From Parasphingorhabdus sp. (GTDB lineage: Bacteria; Pseudomonadota; Alphaproteobacteria; Sphingomonadales; Sphingomonadaceae): a stretch of 64,000 nucleotides of DNA. The notes under the pieces were generated by a model that had not been told where the DNA came from, did not search any database, and saw only the letters and a list, made by a program, of their open reading frames with translations. Shown here piece after piece: positions 8,884-17,469 of this stretch (the first letter of the stretch is position 1; each line of letters opens with the position of its first letter). The stretch is from assembly GCA_030373505.1 (NCBI GenBank), contig JAUCYS010000008.1, positions 1 through 64,000 on the forward strand, given 5' to 3'. Position numbers and translations under genes: made by a program.

Positions 8884-10614
8884 TCAATTCTTGCCTGGCT
8901 GAACAGGCAGTATGAGACACGAGTTGTGGATACCGCCATGATGGATGCGCTGCTCGGCGACGATACCGACAGCGTCCGAACCGAGCGGATTGCCCGTGTT
9001 CATATTTCTGTCCCATGCCGGAAAGCAGCTGGAGGTGAGTTGCAGACGCAGCCGATGTCCCGGCAAAAAGGCATGGGCGACAACGCCAAGATCGATTTCC
9101 ATTTCGGTTATTTCACCGGCACTGAGCCGCGACAGCTGATCCGTTCCGTTTCTCCAACGGCACCGGACAAAGCCATCGGCGATATTATAGGAATTGCCCG
9201 CTTCATCGACATCGCACAGCTTTGCCATGAAATCCGTGTCGACCGCGCTGGAAGACGCCTTGATCGCCAGGCGGACTGGTCCGGCGATTTCAAGCGGTTC
9301 GCCGCTGACCGGCTCGCTGCTATAGACCAGAACGTCCTGCCGCTTTTCGATAGGCTGTTGCTCGAAGGGACCAGGAATTGAGCCGCCCAGTTCATAGAAG
9401 CGTCCGCCGAACGACGGGACCGGATCATGCGGATCGTAGAGATAGCTGTCGCTGCCTTCCTGCCCGACCTGGTTCCAGCTTAGGGCCCCGTCGCCATTTC
9501 GACTGTTGGCCTTGCCGCCGGAGGTGAGGAACAGCTTCTGGAACTTTGTGCTTGGTGGCGGCCAGCTTTCCGCCTGTCGCCATTCATTGATCCCCATCAC
9601 AAAATAGGTGGCTACCGGGAGATCGGCCTCTTCATCGCGCAGCCAGCGGGACAGGAACTTGAGTTGGGCGCCGGGAAGGCCGCCTGCTTCGGCAGATGCG
9701 TGATTGCCGAAGAATTTTTCGCCGAGATGCGGGCCAAGCCCGGTGTGCTGCCACGGCCCGATAAAGATTCGCGTGCCTTGGCGCGCTGCATCCGAACCAC
9801 CCGATTCGCGCATATTGGCGAACATTTCGGCGGCATCGCCCGGTGTCATATCATACCAGCCGCTGGTGATCAGCGCAGGCACCTTGATTTTCGATGCATC
9901 GAGATCTGCCATATTATGCAGGAATTCCTCGATCTGCTCGGCAAAGGGCGGCAACCCTGCCGCCTTCAGGAAAGGCAGCGCATCTAACGGAAGATGTTTT
10001 GCGGCGGCTTGCGGATTGAGAAATGCCTGCCGCGCCGTGGCAAGGTCCTCTTGCGTAGCCTCGCCTGCGGCAATTCGCTTGGTGATGCTGTTGAGCGCCT
10101 GCCCGGCCAGCCAGCCTATCACGGTCGAGTCGAGCTGCATGGCCCCAAAAAGACCGGTGCTGGGTCCACCGGTACGTTCCGGCACAATCGCTCGGAGCGA
10201 CGGCGGGCACTCCATTGCCGCCATCCACTGGGTGATGCTCGCGAAGCTTCCGCCGATCATGCCGACGCGGCCATTGCACCACGACTGCGCTGCCACCCAT
10301 TCCACGGCGTCATAGCCATCCCGGCCTTCTCCGCCGGTGGAAGGTGGTTCGTTCTTGCCTTCCGAAGCAAAGCGGCCGCGCACATCCTGCGCCACATAGG
10401 CAAAGCCCTGGGATGCGGCATCGACGGGGCGGATGCTTGGGATCGTATTCTTTTCAAAGCGGGCGGAAGACTTGTCATAGGGGGTGCGGATCAAGATCGC
10501 CGGAAACTGCCCGTCGGTTGCAGGGCGATAGATGTTCGACCTCAGCGTCACCCCATCGCGAGTCTGCATCTCAACATCATAGTCAACAATGACAGAGTAT
10601 CTTGGTTGGTTCAT
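8884..10614 (-). CDS. CocE/NonD family alpha/beta hydrolase
   Basis: A 576-residue hydrolase of the X-Pro dipeptidyl-peptidase S15 / cocaine-esterase type: an N-terminal alpha/beta-hydrolase domain with a helical cap insertion, then a C-terminal jelly-roll domain. The nucleophile elbow IGGSFAS, the acid in SGWYDMTPGD and the histidine in GPWQHTG are all visible. Members cleave esters or amides of acylated amines and amino acids. There is no signal peptide, so it is cytoplasmic. The gene starts 83 bases downstream of a perfect 18-bp palindrome (10697-10714) and leads the crotonase and hypothetical genes. An ester or amide link in the substrate of the cluster is therefore likely. Confidence 0.88.
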   Translation of the reverse strand: MNQPRYSVIVDYDVEMQTRDGVTLRSNIYRPATDGQFPAILIRTPYDKSSARFEKNTIPSIRPVDAASQGFAYVAQDVRGRFASEGKNEPPSTGGEGRDGYDAVEWVAAQSWCNGRVGMIGGSFASITQWMAAMECPPSLRAIVPERTGGPSTGLFGAMQLDSTVIGWLAGQALNSITKRIAAGEATQEDLATARQAFLNPQAAAKHLPLDALPFLKAAGLPPFAEQIEEFLHNMADLDASKIKVPALITSGWYDMTPGDAAEMFANMRESGGSDAARQGTRIFIGPWQHTGLGPHLGEKFFGNHASAEAGGLPGAQLKFLSRWLRDEEADLPVATYFVMGINEWRQAESWPPPSTKFQKLFLTSGGKANSRNGDGALSWNQVGQEGSDSYLYDPHDPVPSFGGRFYELGGSIPGPFEQQPIEKRQDVLVYSSEPVSGEPLEIAGPVRLAIKASSSAVDTDFMAKLCDVDEAGNSYNIADGFVRCRWRNGTDQLSRLSAGEITEMEIDLGVVAHAFLPGHRLRLQLTSSCFPAWDRNMNTGNPLGSDAVGIVAEQRIHHGGIHNSCLILPVQPGKN

Positions 10615-10696
10615 TCGGATAATCCCAAAGCGACGTGACAGCCGTACCCGATGGCTTACAAATCCGAAACTGCCAGATTCGCCAAGTGGACTTTAT

Positions 10697-10714
10697 AGAT
10701 ACATTAATGTATCT
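10697..10714. promoter_or_regulatory. Perfect 18-bp palindromic operator candidate, copy 1
   Basis: AGATACATTAATGTATCT is its own reverse complement. It is followed by TCAAGAT, and the same 25-base unit (one mismatch, in the centre) recurs at 14713-14737 upstream of the flavin monooxygenase. This copy lies between the homoserine-dehydrogenase-like gene and the CocE gene, 83 bases upstream of the CocE start. Conserved dyads in front of two transcription units of one cluster are strong evidence of a shared regulator, most likely one of the TetR paralogues or the LysR at 14865. Confidence 0.7.
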
Positions 10715-10747
10715 TCAAGATCATTTATTGCAATCTTATAAGGCTCG

Positions 10748-11767
10748 TTAACGAGGGTGCCGCTTCGGCGCTGCAGCGAGAATATGTTCAAGATCCTTTA
10801 GTGCAGCAGCCGCTGTAGCGCCTGCACCTGATGCTCCGCCGGCGACGAAGATCTCGCCCATTTCCGTCGTGTCAATCCAGATCGCCTTGTTCTTGCCTCG
10901 GACAAGCGAGAGTGCTTCATCGGCGGCGTAAGTCCGCAGTTCCACGCCGCCGCTCCAGCCGATGTCCGTGCGGCTGATATGGCCGATCAGCTTTGGTACC
11001 CTCCCTTCGTGGCGCCATTCGGCGAGTTGTTTCGGCGTGACGTGCGCGATACCACTGACTGTCAGATCACCAAGCGACAGCTCCGCGCCTAGGCCGAAAT
11101 TGGCAATGATGACCATCTTGCAAGCCGTGTCCCACCCGTCGACATCAAAACTGGGATCCGGCTCCGCAATGCCATCCTGTTGCGCCTGGTGCAGGGCATC
11201 CGCAAAGGACATGTCACGCTCCATCATTTCGGTAAGGAGATAATTGGTGGTTCCGTTCAAGATACCCTCGATACGCGACACCTCGCTGCCAAGGAGATTG
11301 AACTGCAGCAGATCAATGGTGGGGAGAGCAGCAGCGGTTGCTCCGCTGACTTTGAGCTGCGCGCCCGAAGTGGCGGCCAGCGTGCGCAGACCCTTTCCAT
11401 CAACCACCAGTGCGCCTTTCGAGATCGCGATAATATGCCGTCCGCGAGCCAAAGCGTCGCGCATATAGCCAAGGCCAGGACCCCCATCACTGAAATCGGT
11501 CGGCCCTGCTTCGATCAGTATGTCGACAGGGGCTGCGTTCAGGAAGTCCTGACCGGTCAATCCGGCCTGTAAGGGGGGTGCACTTGCCTCCAGTCCTTCC
11601 AGATTCATAAGTCCTGCGTTTGATCCGCAAACAGCGATCAATCTGACATCGGCCTTGTAAAGCTCGCGATATCGCGCCCGCCGCGCGAGAAATAGCTTTG
11701 CAACTGCTTTCCCGACCCCACCATAACCAGCGATGGCGATATTATATCGGTGCGTGGCCGCCTGCAT
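10748..11767 (-). CDS. Homoserine-dehydrogenase-family oxidoreductase without ACT domain
   Basis: A 339-residue NAD(P)-dependent enzyme. The Rossmann start IAGYGGVGKAVAKLF, the LNGTTNY signature of homoserine dehydrogenases and the catalytic-lysine block (DVDGWDTACKMVI) are present. It lacks the C-terminal ACT regulatory domain of the biosynthetic enzyme. Lying five bases after the TauE-type permease inside a catabolic operon, it is unlikely to be the housekeeping gene. A degradative role is more plausible: oxidising a 4-hydroxy-2-amino acid to its semialdehyde, or acting on a related hydroxy acid. The true substrate cannot be read from sequence. Confidence 0.82.
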   Translation of the reverse strand: MQAATHRYNIAIAGYGGVGKAVAKLFLARRARYRELYKADVRLIAVCGSNAGLMNLEGLEASAPPLQAGLTGQDFLNAAPVDILIEAGPTDFSDGGPGLGYMRDALARGRHIIAISKGALVVDGKGLRTLAATSGAQLKVSGATAAALPTIDLLQFNLLGSEVSRIEGILNGTTNYLLTEMMERDMSFADALHQAQQDGIAEPDPSFDVDGWDTACKMVIIANFGLGAELSLGDLTVSGIAHVTPKQLAEWRHEGRVPKLIGHISRTDIGWSGGVELRTYAADEALSLVRGKNKAIWIDTTEMGEIFVAGGASGAGATAAAALKDLEHILAAAPKRHPR

Positions 11768-11772
11768 CGCGC

Positions 11773-12534
11773 TTATCCTCCCACAACCAATTTCAGGGCT
11801 GCAATACCACTTAGCAGCAGCACAAGGCCATTGAACAGGCGCTGCGAAATGATCGTCAACAGGCGGCGACCGATCAACGCTGCCACGACAACGATCGGCG
11901 ATAGTATGGCGCTGTAAAGCAGGGACTCCATTGTGAAAAATGCGCCGCCGGGGGCGAAAGTCATGATCGCGAGGTAAATGGGAATTTTCGATGCATTGAC
12001 CGCGAAAAAGAACCAGGCGGAGGTACCGATTACTTCGTCTTTCGGCAGCCGGAGCGCCAGGAAATAGGTGTTGAGTACCGGGCCAGCGGCATTGGCGACA
12101 AAGGTGGTGAAGCCACCCATGACCCCTGTGAAGGCGATGGTCATCGCCTGGGGTTTGGAAGGTGGTGCTTGCCGGAGCATCCGGTAGATTTGGACGATCA
12201 CCAGCACCGCGATGATGACGCCCAGGCTTATCTCCAACGATCGAGCAGCAGAGCCAACGACGACAAAGAATATGGTGCCCAATAAATAGCCGACGGCAAG
12301 CGGCCCGAGAAGCGGGCGGACAATGTCAAAACGGGCATTCTGTCCATACCAGCGGACGGCGAGGATGTCTGCGACGAGCAACATGGGCAGCATCGCGCCG
12401 GCAATGCCGCGACCAACAAAGACCTCCGCTAACAAGGGAATGGCGAGCAGTCCCGTGCCCGGGAAAGCCGATTTTGACAGCCCGATCATAGCTGCCGCCC
12501 ACGCGCCGATCAGGAGCGAAGACGTTGTGAACAT
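11773..12534 (-). CDS. TauE/SafE family membrane permease
   Basis: A 253-residue integral membrane protein with seven to eight hydrophobic helices and the duplicated TauE/SafE arrangement. The first repeat has LSKSAFPGTGLLAIPLL and the second has GVMGGFTTFVANAAGPVL. The family carries sulfite, sulfoacetate, taurine-derived or other organic anions across the inner membrane, often outward. It is the third gene in the run monooxygenase, NTF2-like, permease and homoserine-dehydrogenase-like, with gaps of 5-30 bases. It may export an anionic product or import a small acid. A sulfur-containing substrate is possible, but nothing else in the cluster supports it. Confidence 0.85.
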   Translation of the reverse strand: MFTTSSLLIGAWAAAMIGLSKSAFPGTGLLAIPLLAEVFVGRGIAGAMLPMLLVADILAVRWYGQNARFDIVRPLLGPLAVGYLLGTIFFVVVGSAARSLEISLGVIIAVLVIVQIYRMLRQAPPSKPQAMTIAFTGVMGGFTTFVANAAGPVLNTYFLALRLPKDEVIGTSAWFFFAVNASKIPIYLAIMTFAPGGAFFTMESLLYSAILSPIVVVAALIGRRLLTIISQRLFNGLVLLLSGIAALKLVVGG

Positions 12535-12564
12535 CAGTTCGATTGTCCCGGTTGTTCGAGGCGG

Positions 12565-13068
12565 TCAGGCATCTTTCAACCAGAAGTCACGACCTGAACT
12601 AAACGTAAAGTCTGGATCACAGCCAATGAAGAAATCGTCAAAGGCCTGACTCTTGCCAAGCTCCCAATGTTCGGTTGCCTGACCATCGCTGTTGAAACGC
12701 CATGCACCGGCGGATTCCTCTTCAAACCGCAGACCATCTTTCTCTCCGGTAAAACCACCCCGCACAAATGCATAGACATCGTCAGCAACGATCAGGGGCG
12801 GTCGGGCAGGCCGGAAGGTTCCTCCAGACAACAGATTACGGCGCTTGCCCATGGCCATTGTGAATGCGCGATCACCGGTCGTGGCGAGACGAATGCCGCC
12901 TGTGTGGATCAGGAAATCGGGCGCCAGCAGTTGCCCGACTTTCTCTGCAATCTCGCTGAATGCCGCGTCGCGTGCATCAAGATTCGCATTGGGATCATGC
13001 AATGCGACCGACATCGCGCTGTAATAGTGGTTCAGGATCTGTGCGTTTGGATGGTCGGCTGACAACAT
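12565..13068 (-). CDS. NTF2/SnoaL-like protein of unknown function
   Basis: A 167-residue cytoplasmic protein with the layout of a SnoaL-like alpha+beta barrel: an N-terminal helix pair (QILNHYYSAMSVALHD), then strands with a terminal GAWRFNSDGQATEHWELG block of the type found in NTF2-fold proteins. A good AGGAGCAGGACC ribosome site precedes the ATG. It lies 14 bases after the flavin monooxygenase stop, so it is almost certainly co-transcribed and may act on or bind the hydroxylated product as an isomerase, cyclase or dehydratase-like helper. No catalytic residue can be assigned with certainty. Confidence 0.7.
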   Translation of the reverse strand: MLSADHPNAQILNHYYSAMSVALHDPNANLDARDAAFSEIAEKVGQLLAPDFLIHTGGIRLATTGDRAFTMAMGKRRNLLSGGTFRPARPPLIVADDVYAFVRGGFTGEKDGLRFEEESAGAWRFNSDGQATEHWELGKSQAFDDFFIGCDPDFTFSSGRDFWLKDA

Positions 13069-13082
13069 GGTCCTGCTCCTTA

Positions 13083-14678
13083 TTAAGAGACGCTGCGGCC
13101 AAGGACTTGATCAAGAACGTGCAATAGTGTTGCGCGGTGATCGGACACCTCAACAGAGGATCGCCAAGCGGTGACGGCATCAGGACGAACAAGAGCTGCT
13201 CCGCTGCGCCCAAAGCTGAACGGCCCCGACATCGAGGGCAGGACACGCACGGCAAGCCCGTGCGAAGATTCGCGTGCAATCTGTTCCCCTGCTTCGCGCC
13301 ACTGCCGGGCATCCGGACCGCAAACCAGCACCATGTCGCGCGCAAACCAGTCAAGGGTCGAGCTTTTATGTTCGGCATCGAGCCACATATGGGGGAAACG
13401 CGCCCCGGGCGCGTCGCTGGGCCAGAATATGCGATGATCGTGAGCAGGTAAGGGCATACTATCCGCGACAAGCGCACCATTAGCATAAGGCACCCCATAG
13501 CCTTGGCCTTCGCTGTTGAGATGCTTGCTCTGCTCGATCAATGCCTCGCGGATCGCCGCCGGGCTGCTCGCCCTGTCGCGCAAAACAGCCTCAACCTGAG
13601 GCAGGCGATGCGCGTTGCCCAACGACCATTCATTATTGGATTTGGCAACCTGTAACCGCTCTTTTCCGTAAGTATCTAGTAGTGCCTCTCCAGCCAAGCC
13701 GCGCAGCGCGAAGGCTAGTTTCCATCCCAGATTGCGGACATCCTGAATACCGGAATTGAGCCCCATGCCGCCAGCGGGTGGAAAGCGGTGTGCTGCGTCA
13801 CCCGCAAGGATGACACGCCCGGATCGCAGGCGCTCCGGTATCTGGGCGCACATCCGCCACACCAGACTGTTAATCGGGCGAACCTCCAGATCCGGGATTC
13901 CCCAGTGGCCGCGGACATTGCGGATCAGTTCGTCATCATCCAGAGGTTCGGCGCCGGGGGCAAGCGACGAAATCCACAACCAGCGTTCATTGTCAGGGCC
14001 GCTGGGGGCGATGCGTGCGGGTGCAATCGTCGGGTCGTTTGGGAGGACATTGAATACCACGCCAAGCGACGCCTGCGGCAGTTTGCTGGTATCGGCCCAA
14101 TAATAATAATTGGCCATCTGCGCGATTTCGGGTCCGATCAGTTCGATCCCCTCGGCCTTGCGAACGCGGCTGCCCGCGCCGTCGCAGCCGATCAGGAATT
14201 TCGCCCGGACGGTGATTTCCTTGCCCGTCTGCAGGTCCTTTGCGCAGCCGGCTACGCCCTCATCATCCTGTTCATAGCGCAGAAAATCATGCGAGCGGCG
14301 CAGGTCAACATTCGGTTCATTGGCCACTGCCCTTGCCAGGGCGCGCTCGACCACGTCTTGAGCGATTGTCATCTTCGAACAGGGGGAGTGGATATTTGCC
14401 GGACTTGCCTGCGTTGTGCCGACCAGGCGCCCGGTGATAGTCTCGCACGCCCAGATGACGTCGGGCCCGACAACGCCCCCGTTCCGCACCTCCTGTTCGA
14501 TGCCCCAGGTACGGAAATCCTCCATCGTCCGGGCGGTGGTTCCGCGCGACTTTGGATGATCGGTCGTCGAGGTGTTGCGCTCGACGATTACGCTGTCGAC
14601 CCCGTGTCGCGACAATTCCAACCCCAGCCCAAGCCCAACCGGCCCGCCGCCGACTATCAGCACTGACGTTTCGATCAT
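13083..14678 (-). CDS. FAD-dependent aromatic monooxygenase (PheA/TfdB, MhpA-like)
   Basis: A 531-residue class A flavoprotein hydroxylase. The dinucleotide fold VLIVGGGPVGLGLGLELSRH is at the start. The DG motif FLIGCDGAGSRVRK and the GD motif ILAGDAAHRFPPAGGMGLN are in order. A C-terminal thioredoxin-like domain follows, as in phenol and 3-(3-hydroxyphenyl)propionate hydroxylases. It would hydroxylate an aromatic ring with NAD(P)H and O2. A GAGGGG site precedes the ATG. The gene leads a four-gene minus-strand unit, is divergent from the LysR regulator and carries an 18-bp dyad about 35 bases upstream of its start. This is the clearest sign that an aromatic compound is an intermediate of the cluster. 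Confidence 0.9.
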   Translation of the reverse strand: MIETSVLIVGGGPVGLGLGLELSRHGVDSVIVERNTSTTDHPKSRGTTARTMEDFRTWGIEQEVRNGGVVGPDVIWACETITGRLVGTTQASPANIHSPCSKMTIAQDVVERALARAVANEPNVDLRRSHDFLRYEQDDEGVAGCAKDLQTGKEITVRAKFLIGCDGAGSRVRKAEGIELIGPEIAQMANYYYWADTSKLPQASLGVVFNVLPNDPTIAPARIAPSGPDNERWLWISSLAPGAEPLDDDELIRNVRGHWGIPDLEVRPINSLVWRMCAQIPERLRSGRVILAGDAAHRFPPAGGMGLNSGIQDVRNLGWKLAFALRGLAGEALLDTYGKERLQVAKSNNEWSLGNAHRLPQVEAVLRDRASSPAAIREALIEQSKHLNSEGQGYGVPYANGALVADSMPLPAHDHRIFWPSDAPGARFPHMWLDAEHKSSTLDWFARDMVLVCGPDARQWREAGEQIARESSHGLAVRVLPSMSGPFSFGRSGAALVRPDAVTAWRSSVEVSDHRATLLHVLDQVLGRSVS

Positions 14679-14712
14679 TTCAGCCCCTCTCAGTTTGAGT
14701 TAATTGCGATAT

Positions 14713-14730
14713 AGATACATTGATGTATCT
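14713..14730. promoter_or_regulatory. 18-bp dyad operator candidate, copy 2
   Basis: AGATACAT-TG-ATGTATCT, with perfect 8-bp arms, followed by TCAAGAT exactly as in copy 1 at 10697. It lies in the divergent promoter between the flavin monooxygenase and the LysR gene. A partial further copy, CATATCGTATCTATA, follows at 14746-14760 and reads on the other strand as an AGATAC half-site. The cluster of half-sites suggests cooperative or multi-site binding here. Confidence 0.7.
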
Positions 14731-14864
14731 TCAAGATAATATTTACATATCGTATCTATAAAATTTGCAGAAACTAAAATGCCCTTGACCTCCATGACAA
14801 TTCCGACTTTGGTTGCTGCCGAGCAGGCATCTCGGCCTTTGAACTGGCAGGGAGGACTAGAAAA

Positions 14865-15743
14865 ATGAACACCCGCTTTCTGGAAAGCTTCGTCGCCATC
14901 GTCGAGAGCGGATCGATGGCGGAAGCCGCACGTCGGCTCAACATCTCGCCAGCTGCGCTGGCCAAGCGTGTCCAGGCGCTCGAGGCAGAAATCGGGGTGC
15001 GCCTTCTTCTCCGTTCCGGCCGGACTGCGCAGCCGACGGAAGCCGGCTTTGCGATTTGCGATACGATCCGGCAGATACTTCGTGATGCGCGCAGCCTGAA
15101 ACATCTGGCTTCGGCCGATACGCTTGCCGGCCAATTGCGTATCGGGGTGATTGGAACAGCGGTCACCGGCATCCTGCCAACCATTCTTGACCACCTTGCC
15201 CGCGAATATCCGGAACTCGATCTCTACATTGTTCCCGGCACATCATCCGATCTGTATCGCCGTGTTATCGACCGCGATCTTGATGCTGCCATCGTCGTAG
15301 AACCCCCATTTGATCTCAGCAAGGAATTCGACTGGATGCTGCTTAGGGCTGAATCACTGCTGCTCATTGGCCCTCAGACGATGACCGTGACGGAGGCCAA
15401 GGCGGCGCAGATACTAAGGTCGGAACCGTTTATTCGCTATGACAGGCAACATTGGGGCGGTCGCCTTGCCGATGCCTATCTGCAACAGGCGGGAATCAGG
15501 CCGCGCGAGCGTTTTGAATTGGACGCGCTGGATGCGATCGCTGTGCTGGTCGACCGCGGTCTTGGCGTTTCCCTTGTCCCCGATTGGGCACCGCCATGGC
15601 CGGAAGGGCTGAAACTCAACAAAGTCCGTATCGAAGGAGAGGCGTTCGTGCGCCGGATCGGCTTGCTCTGGCTCCGCAACGCGCCGAGCGCGCGCCTTGT
15701 GAAAGCGTTTCGTCTTCAGGCCCGCACGGCACTGGACCTGTGA
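14865..15743 (+). CDS. LysR-family transcriptional regulator
   Basis: A 292-residue LysR regulator. The N-terminal winged helix-turn-helix is visible (FLESFVAIVESGSMAEAARR, then LNISPAALAKRVQALEAEIG), and a periplasmic-binding-protein-like effector domain begins at about residue 90 (LRIGVIGTAVTGILPTIL). The ATG is preceded by GGGAGGA. It is divergent from the monooxygenase operon and convergent with the dehydratase operon, the usual setting for a pathway-specific activator responding to a substrate or intermediate. The 18-bp dyads in the shared promoter could be its sites, although a perfect palindrome is also typical of TetR proteins. Confidence 0.93.
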   Translation: MNTRFLESFVAIVESGSMAEAARRLNISPAALAKRVQALEAEIGVRLLLRSGRTAQPTEAGFAICDTIRQILRDARSLKHLASADTLAGQLRIGVIGTAVTGILPTILDHLAREYPELDLYIVPGTSSDLYRRVIDRDLDAAIVVEPPFDLSKEFDWMLLRAESLLLIGPQTMTVTEAKAAQILRSEPFIRYDRQHWGGRLADAYLQQAGIRPRERFELDALDAIAVLVDRGLGVSLVPDWAPPWPEGLKLNKVRIEGEAFVRRIGLLWLRNAPSARLVKAFRLQARTALDL

Positions 15744-15749
15744 CCCCGG

Positions 15750-16706
15750 TCAAGCCCAGGGCAGCTTGTCAAGATCCAGGTTTCCACCCGTGAGAACGAT
15801 GCCGACCTTGCGGCCCTCGACCGGCAACTTTTCCTCAAGAATCGCCGCATAGGCGACTGCGGCGGAAGGCTCGACGATGATCTTCATGATTTCCCATATC
15901 TGGCGCATGGCCATGACGATCGCGTCTTCCGAGACGGTTACTATGCCATCGGTGTCGCGCTGGATTTCGCGGAAAGGCCGTTCACCGAGGGACGATCTGA
16001 GGCCATCGGCGATCGTCTGCGGATTGACGCTGGGAATGATCTCCCCCTTGGCGAACGAACGGGCTGCATCATCTGCGCCGGCAGGCTCCACACCAAATAC
16101 CTTGATTGATGGTTTGATCGTCTTGGCAGCGACCGAAATGCCGCTGAGATGCCCGCCGCCGCCCACCGGACACAGAATGATATCAAGATCCTCTATCTCG
16201 TCGAGCAACTCGGTTCCCGTCGTGGCCTGTCCCGCCATTACATGAAGATCGTCATAGGCGTGGACGAGGACAGCGCCGGTTTCAGCAATGATCCGCGCCG
16301 TCTCTCCCTCTCGAGCCGCCTGGGTTGGCGAACAGAAGATGACCTTGCCGCCATAGCGCTTGACGGACTCGACCTTCGCCGCGACCGAATTGTCGGGCAT
16401 GATGATATGGGATGGCACGCCGCGGAGAGTCGCCGCGCGGGCAACGGCTGCAGCATGATTGCCCGACGAATGGGTGACGACACCACGGTTCGCGTCTTCG
16501 GCCGACAGGGCAAAGATCGCGTTGGTGGCACCGCGTGCCTTGAATGCCCCGGTTTTCTGGAAATTCTCGCATTTGAAAAATAGCGATGCGCCCGCAAGAC
16601 GGTTGAGCGTTTCGCTGGTCAGCACTGGCGTCTGATTCACACGACCGCTGATCCGCGTTACCGCTTCCCGGATCATGCGCCACGAAAGTCCACTGCTGCC
16701 GTTCAT
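15750..16706 (-). CDS. PLP-dependent threonine/serine dehydratase-like enzyme
   Basis: A 318-residue fold-type II PLP enzyme. The PLP lysine lies in KCENFQKTGAFKARGA, the phosphate-binding glycine loop is CPVGGGGHLSG, and the end is GIVLTGGN. It lacks the C-terminal regulatory domain of biosynthetic threonine deaminase, so it is of the catabolic dehydratase / serine-racemase type. It would deaminate a 3-hydroxy amino acid to a 2-oxo acid through a reactive enamine. It is last in the operon SDR, RraA, dehydratase (gaps of about 30 bases). A RidA protein, which removes such enamines, is divergent from that operon. Which amino acid it uses is unknown. Confidence 0.88.
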   Translation of the reverse strand: MNGSSGLSWRMIREAVTRISGRVNQTPVLTSETLNRLAGASLFFKCENFQKTGAFKARGATNAIFALSAEDANRGVVTHSSGNHAAAVARAATLRGVPSHIIMPDNSVAAKVESVKRYGGKVIFCSPTQAAREGETARIIAETGAVLVHAYDDLHVMAGQATTGTELLDEIEDLDIILCPVGGGGHLSGISVAAKTIKPSIKVFGVEPAGADDAARSFAKGEIIPSVNPQTIADGLRSSLGERPFREIQRDTDGIVTVSEDAIVMAMRQIWEIMKIIVEPSAAVAYAAILEEKLPVEGRKVGIVLTGGNLDLDKLPWA

Positions 16707-16739
16707 ATCATTCCAGTCCCGGAAATGGCTGAGAGATCT

Positions 16740-17441
16740 TCAGCCCTTGCGAAAAGCTTCGTACCGCGCCTTGGTTTCAGCGTTCATGGGATAGAGGCCG
16801 GGAAGCGGAACGCCTTCGCCAACCTGTTCCATGATCCAGCCTTCCATTGCTTCCTGCTCAATCGCTTCGGGCACAATTTCGTCGACTAGCGCAGCGGGGA
16901 TCACGACGGCTCCGTCGAGGTCGGCGACGATCATGTCGCCGGGGAATACGGCAACGCCACCGCAGCCAATTGGCTCTTCCCAGTTGACAAATGTCAGGCC
17001 GGCAACCGAAGGTGGCGCTGCAGCTCCCGCCGCCCATACCGGCAGACCGGTGCTCAAAACCCCGCTCAGATCGCGGACCACGCCATCGGTGATCATCGCC
17101 TTCACATTGCGCTTGGCCATGCGTGCGCACAAAATGTCGCCAAAGACGCCGGCATCTGACTCGCCATTGCCATCAATCACAGCGATGCAACCTTCTGGCA
17201 TTGCCTCGATAGCCGCACGGGTCGAGATCGGATTACCCCAGGATGCCGGGGTAGCCATATCTTCACGTGCCGGAATAAAGCGAAAGGTAAATGCGCGCCC
17301 GACCAAGCGTTCCTGGCCCGGTCGAAGTGGGAAGGCGCTTCTGATCCAGATGTTGCGCAAACCTTTCTTGAGCAAAATAGTTGTCAGAGTTGCGGTTGTT
17401 ACCTGTTCGAGCTGCGCGATGATTGATGCGTCATCCGACAT
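16740..17441 (-). CDS. RraA-family protein, 4-hydroxy-4-methyl-2-oxoglutarate aldolase-like
   Basis: A 233-residue member of the RraA / HMG-aldolase fold. The family core is present: FGDILCARMAKRNVKAMI, then TDGVVRD with the arginine-aspartate pair that binds pyruvate enolate and Mg2+. In catabolic clusters such proteins are divalent-metal aldolases releasing pyruvate from 4-hydroxy-4-methyl- or 4-carboxy-4-hydroxy-2-oxo acids, the end of protocatechuate 4,5-cleavage and gallate pathways. A true RNase E inhibitor role is unlikely here. A strong AAGGAGAA site precedes the start, and the gene lies between an SDR and the dehydratase in one operon. This supports pyruvate formation at the end of the pathway. 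Confidence 0.83.
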   Translation of the reverse strand: MSDDASIIAQLEQVTTATLTTILLKKGLRNIWIRSAFPLRPGQERLVGRAFTFRFIPAREDMATPASWGNPISTRAAIEAMPEGCIAVIDGNGESDAGVFGDILCARMAKRNVKAMITDGVVRDLSGVLSTGLPVWAAGAAAPPSVAGLTFVNWEEPIGCGGVAVFPGDMIVADLDGAVVIPAALVDEIVPEAIEQEAMEGWIMEQVGEGVPLPGLYPMNAETKARYEAFRKG

Positions 17442-17469
17442 GGGAGTTCTCCTTGAATTTTTATGAAAA

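Noticed and set aside
14700-15194. A 164-residue minus-strand frame across the LysR start and its promoter
   Set aside because: It would overlap the helix-turn-helix coding region and the operator; no protein-like features.
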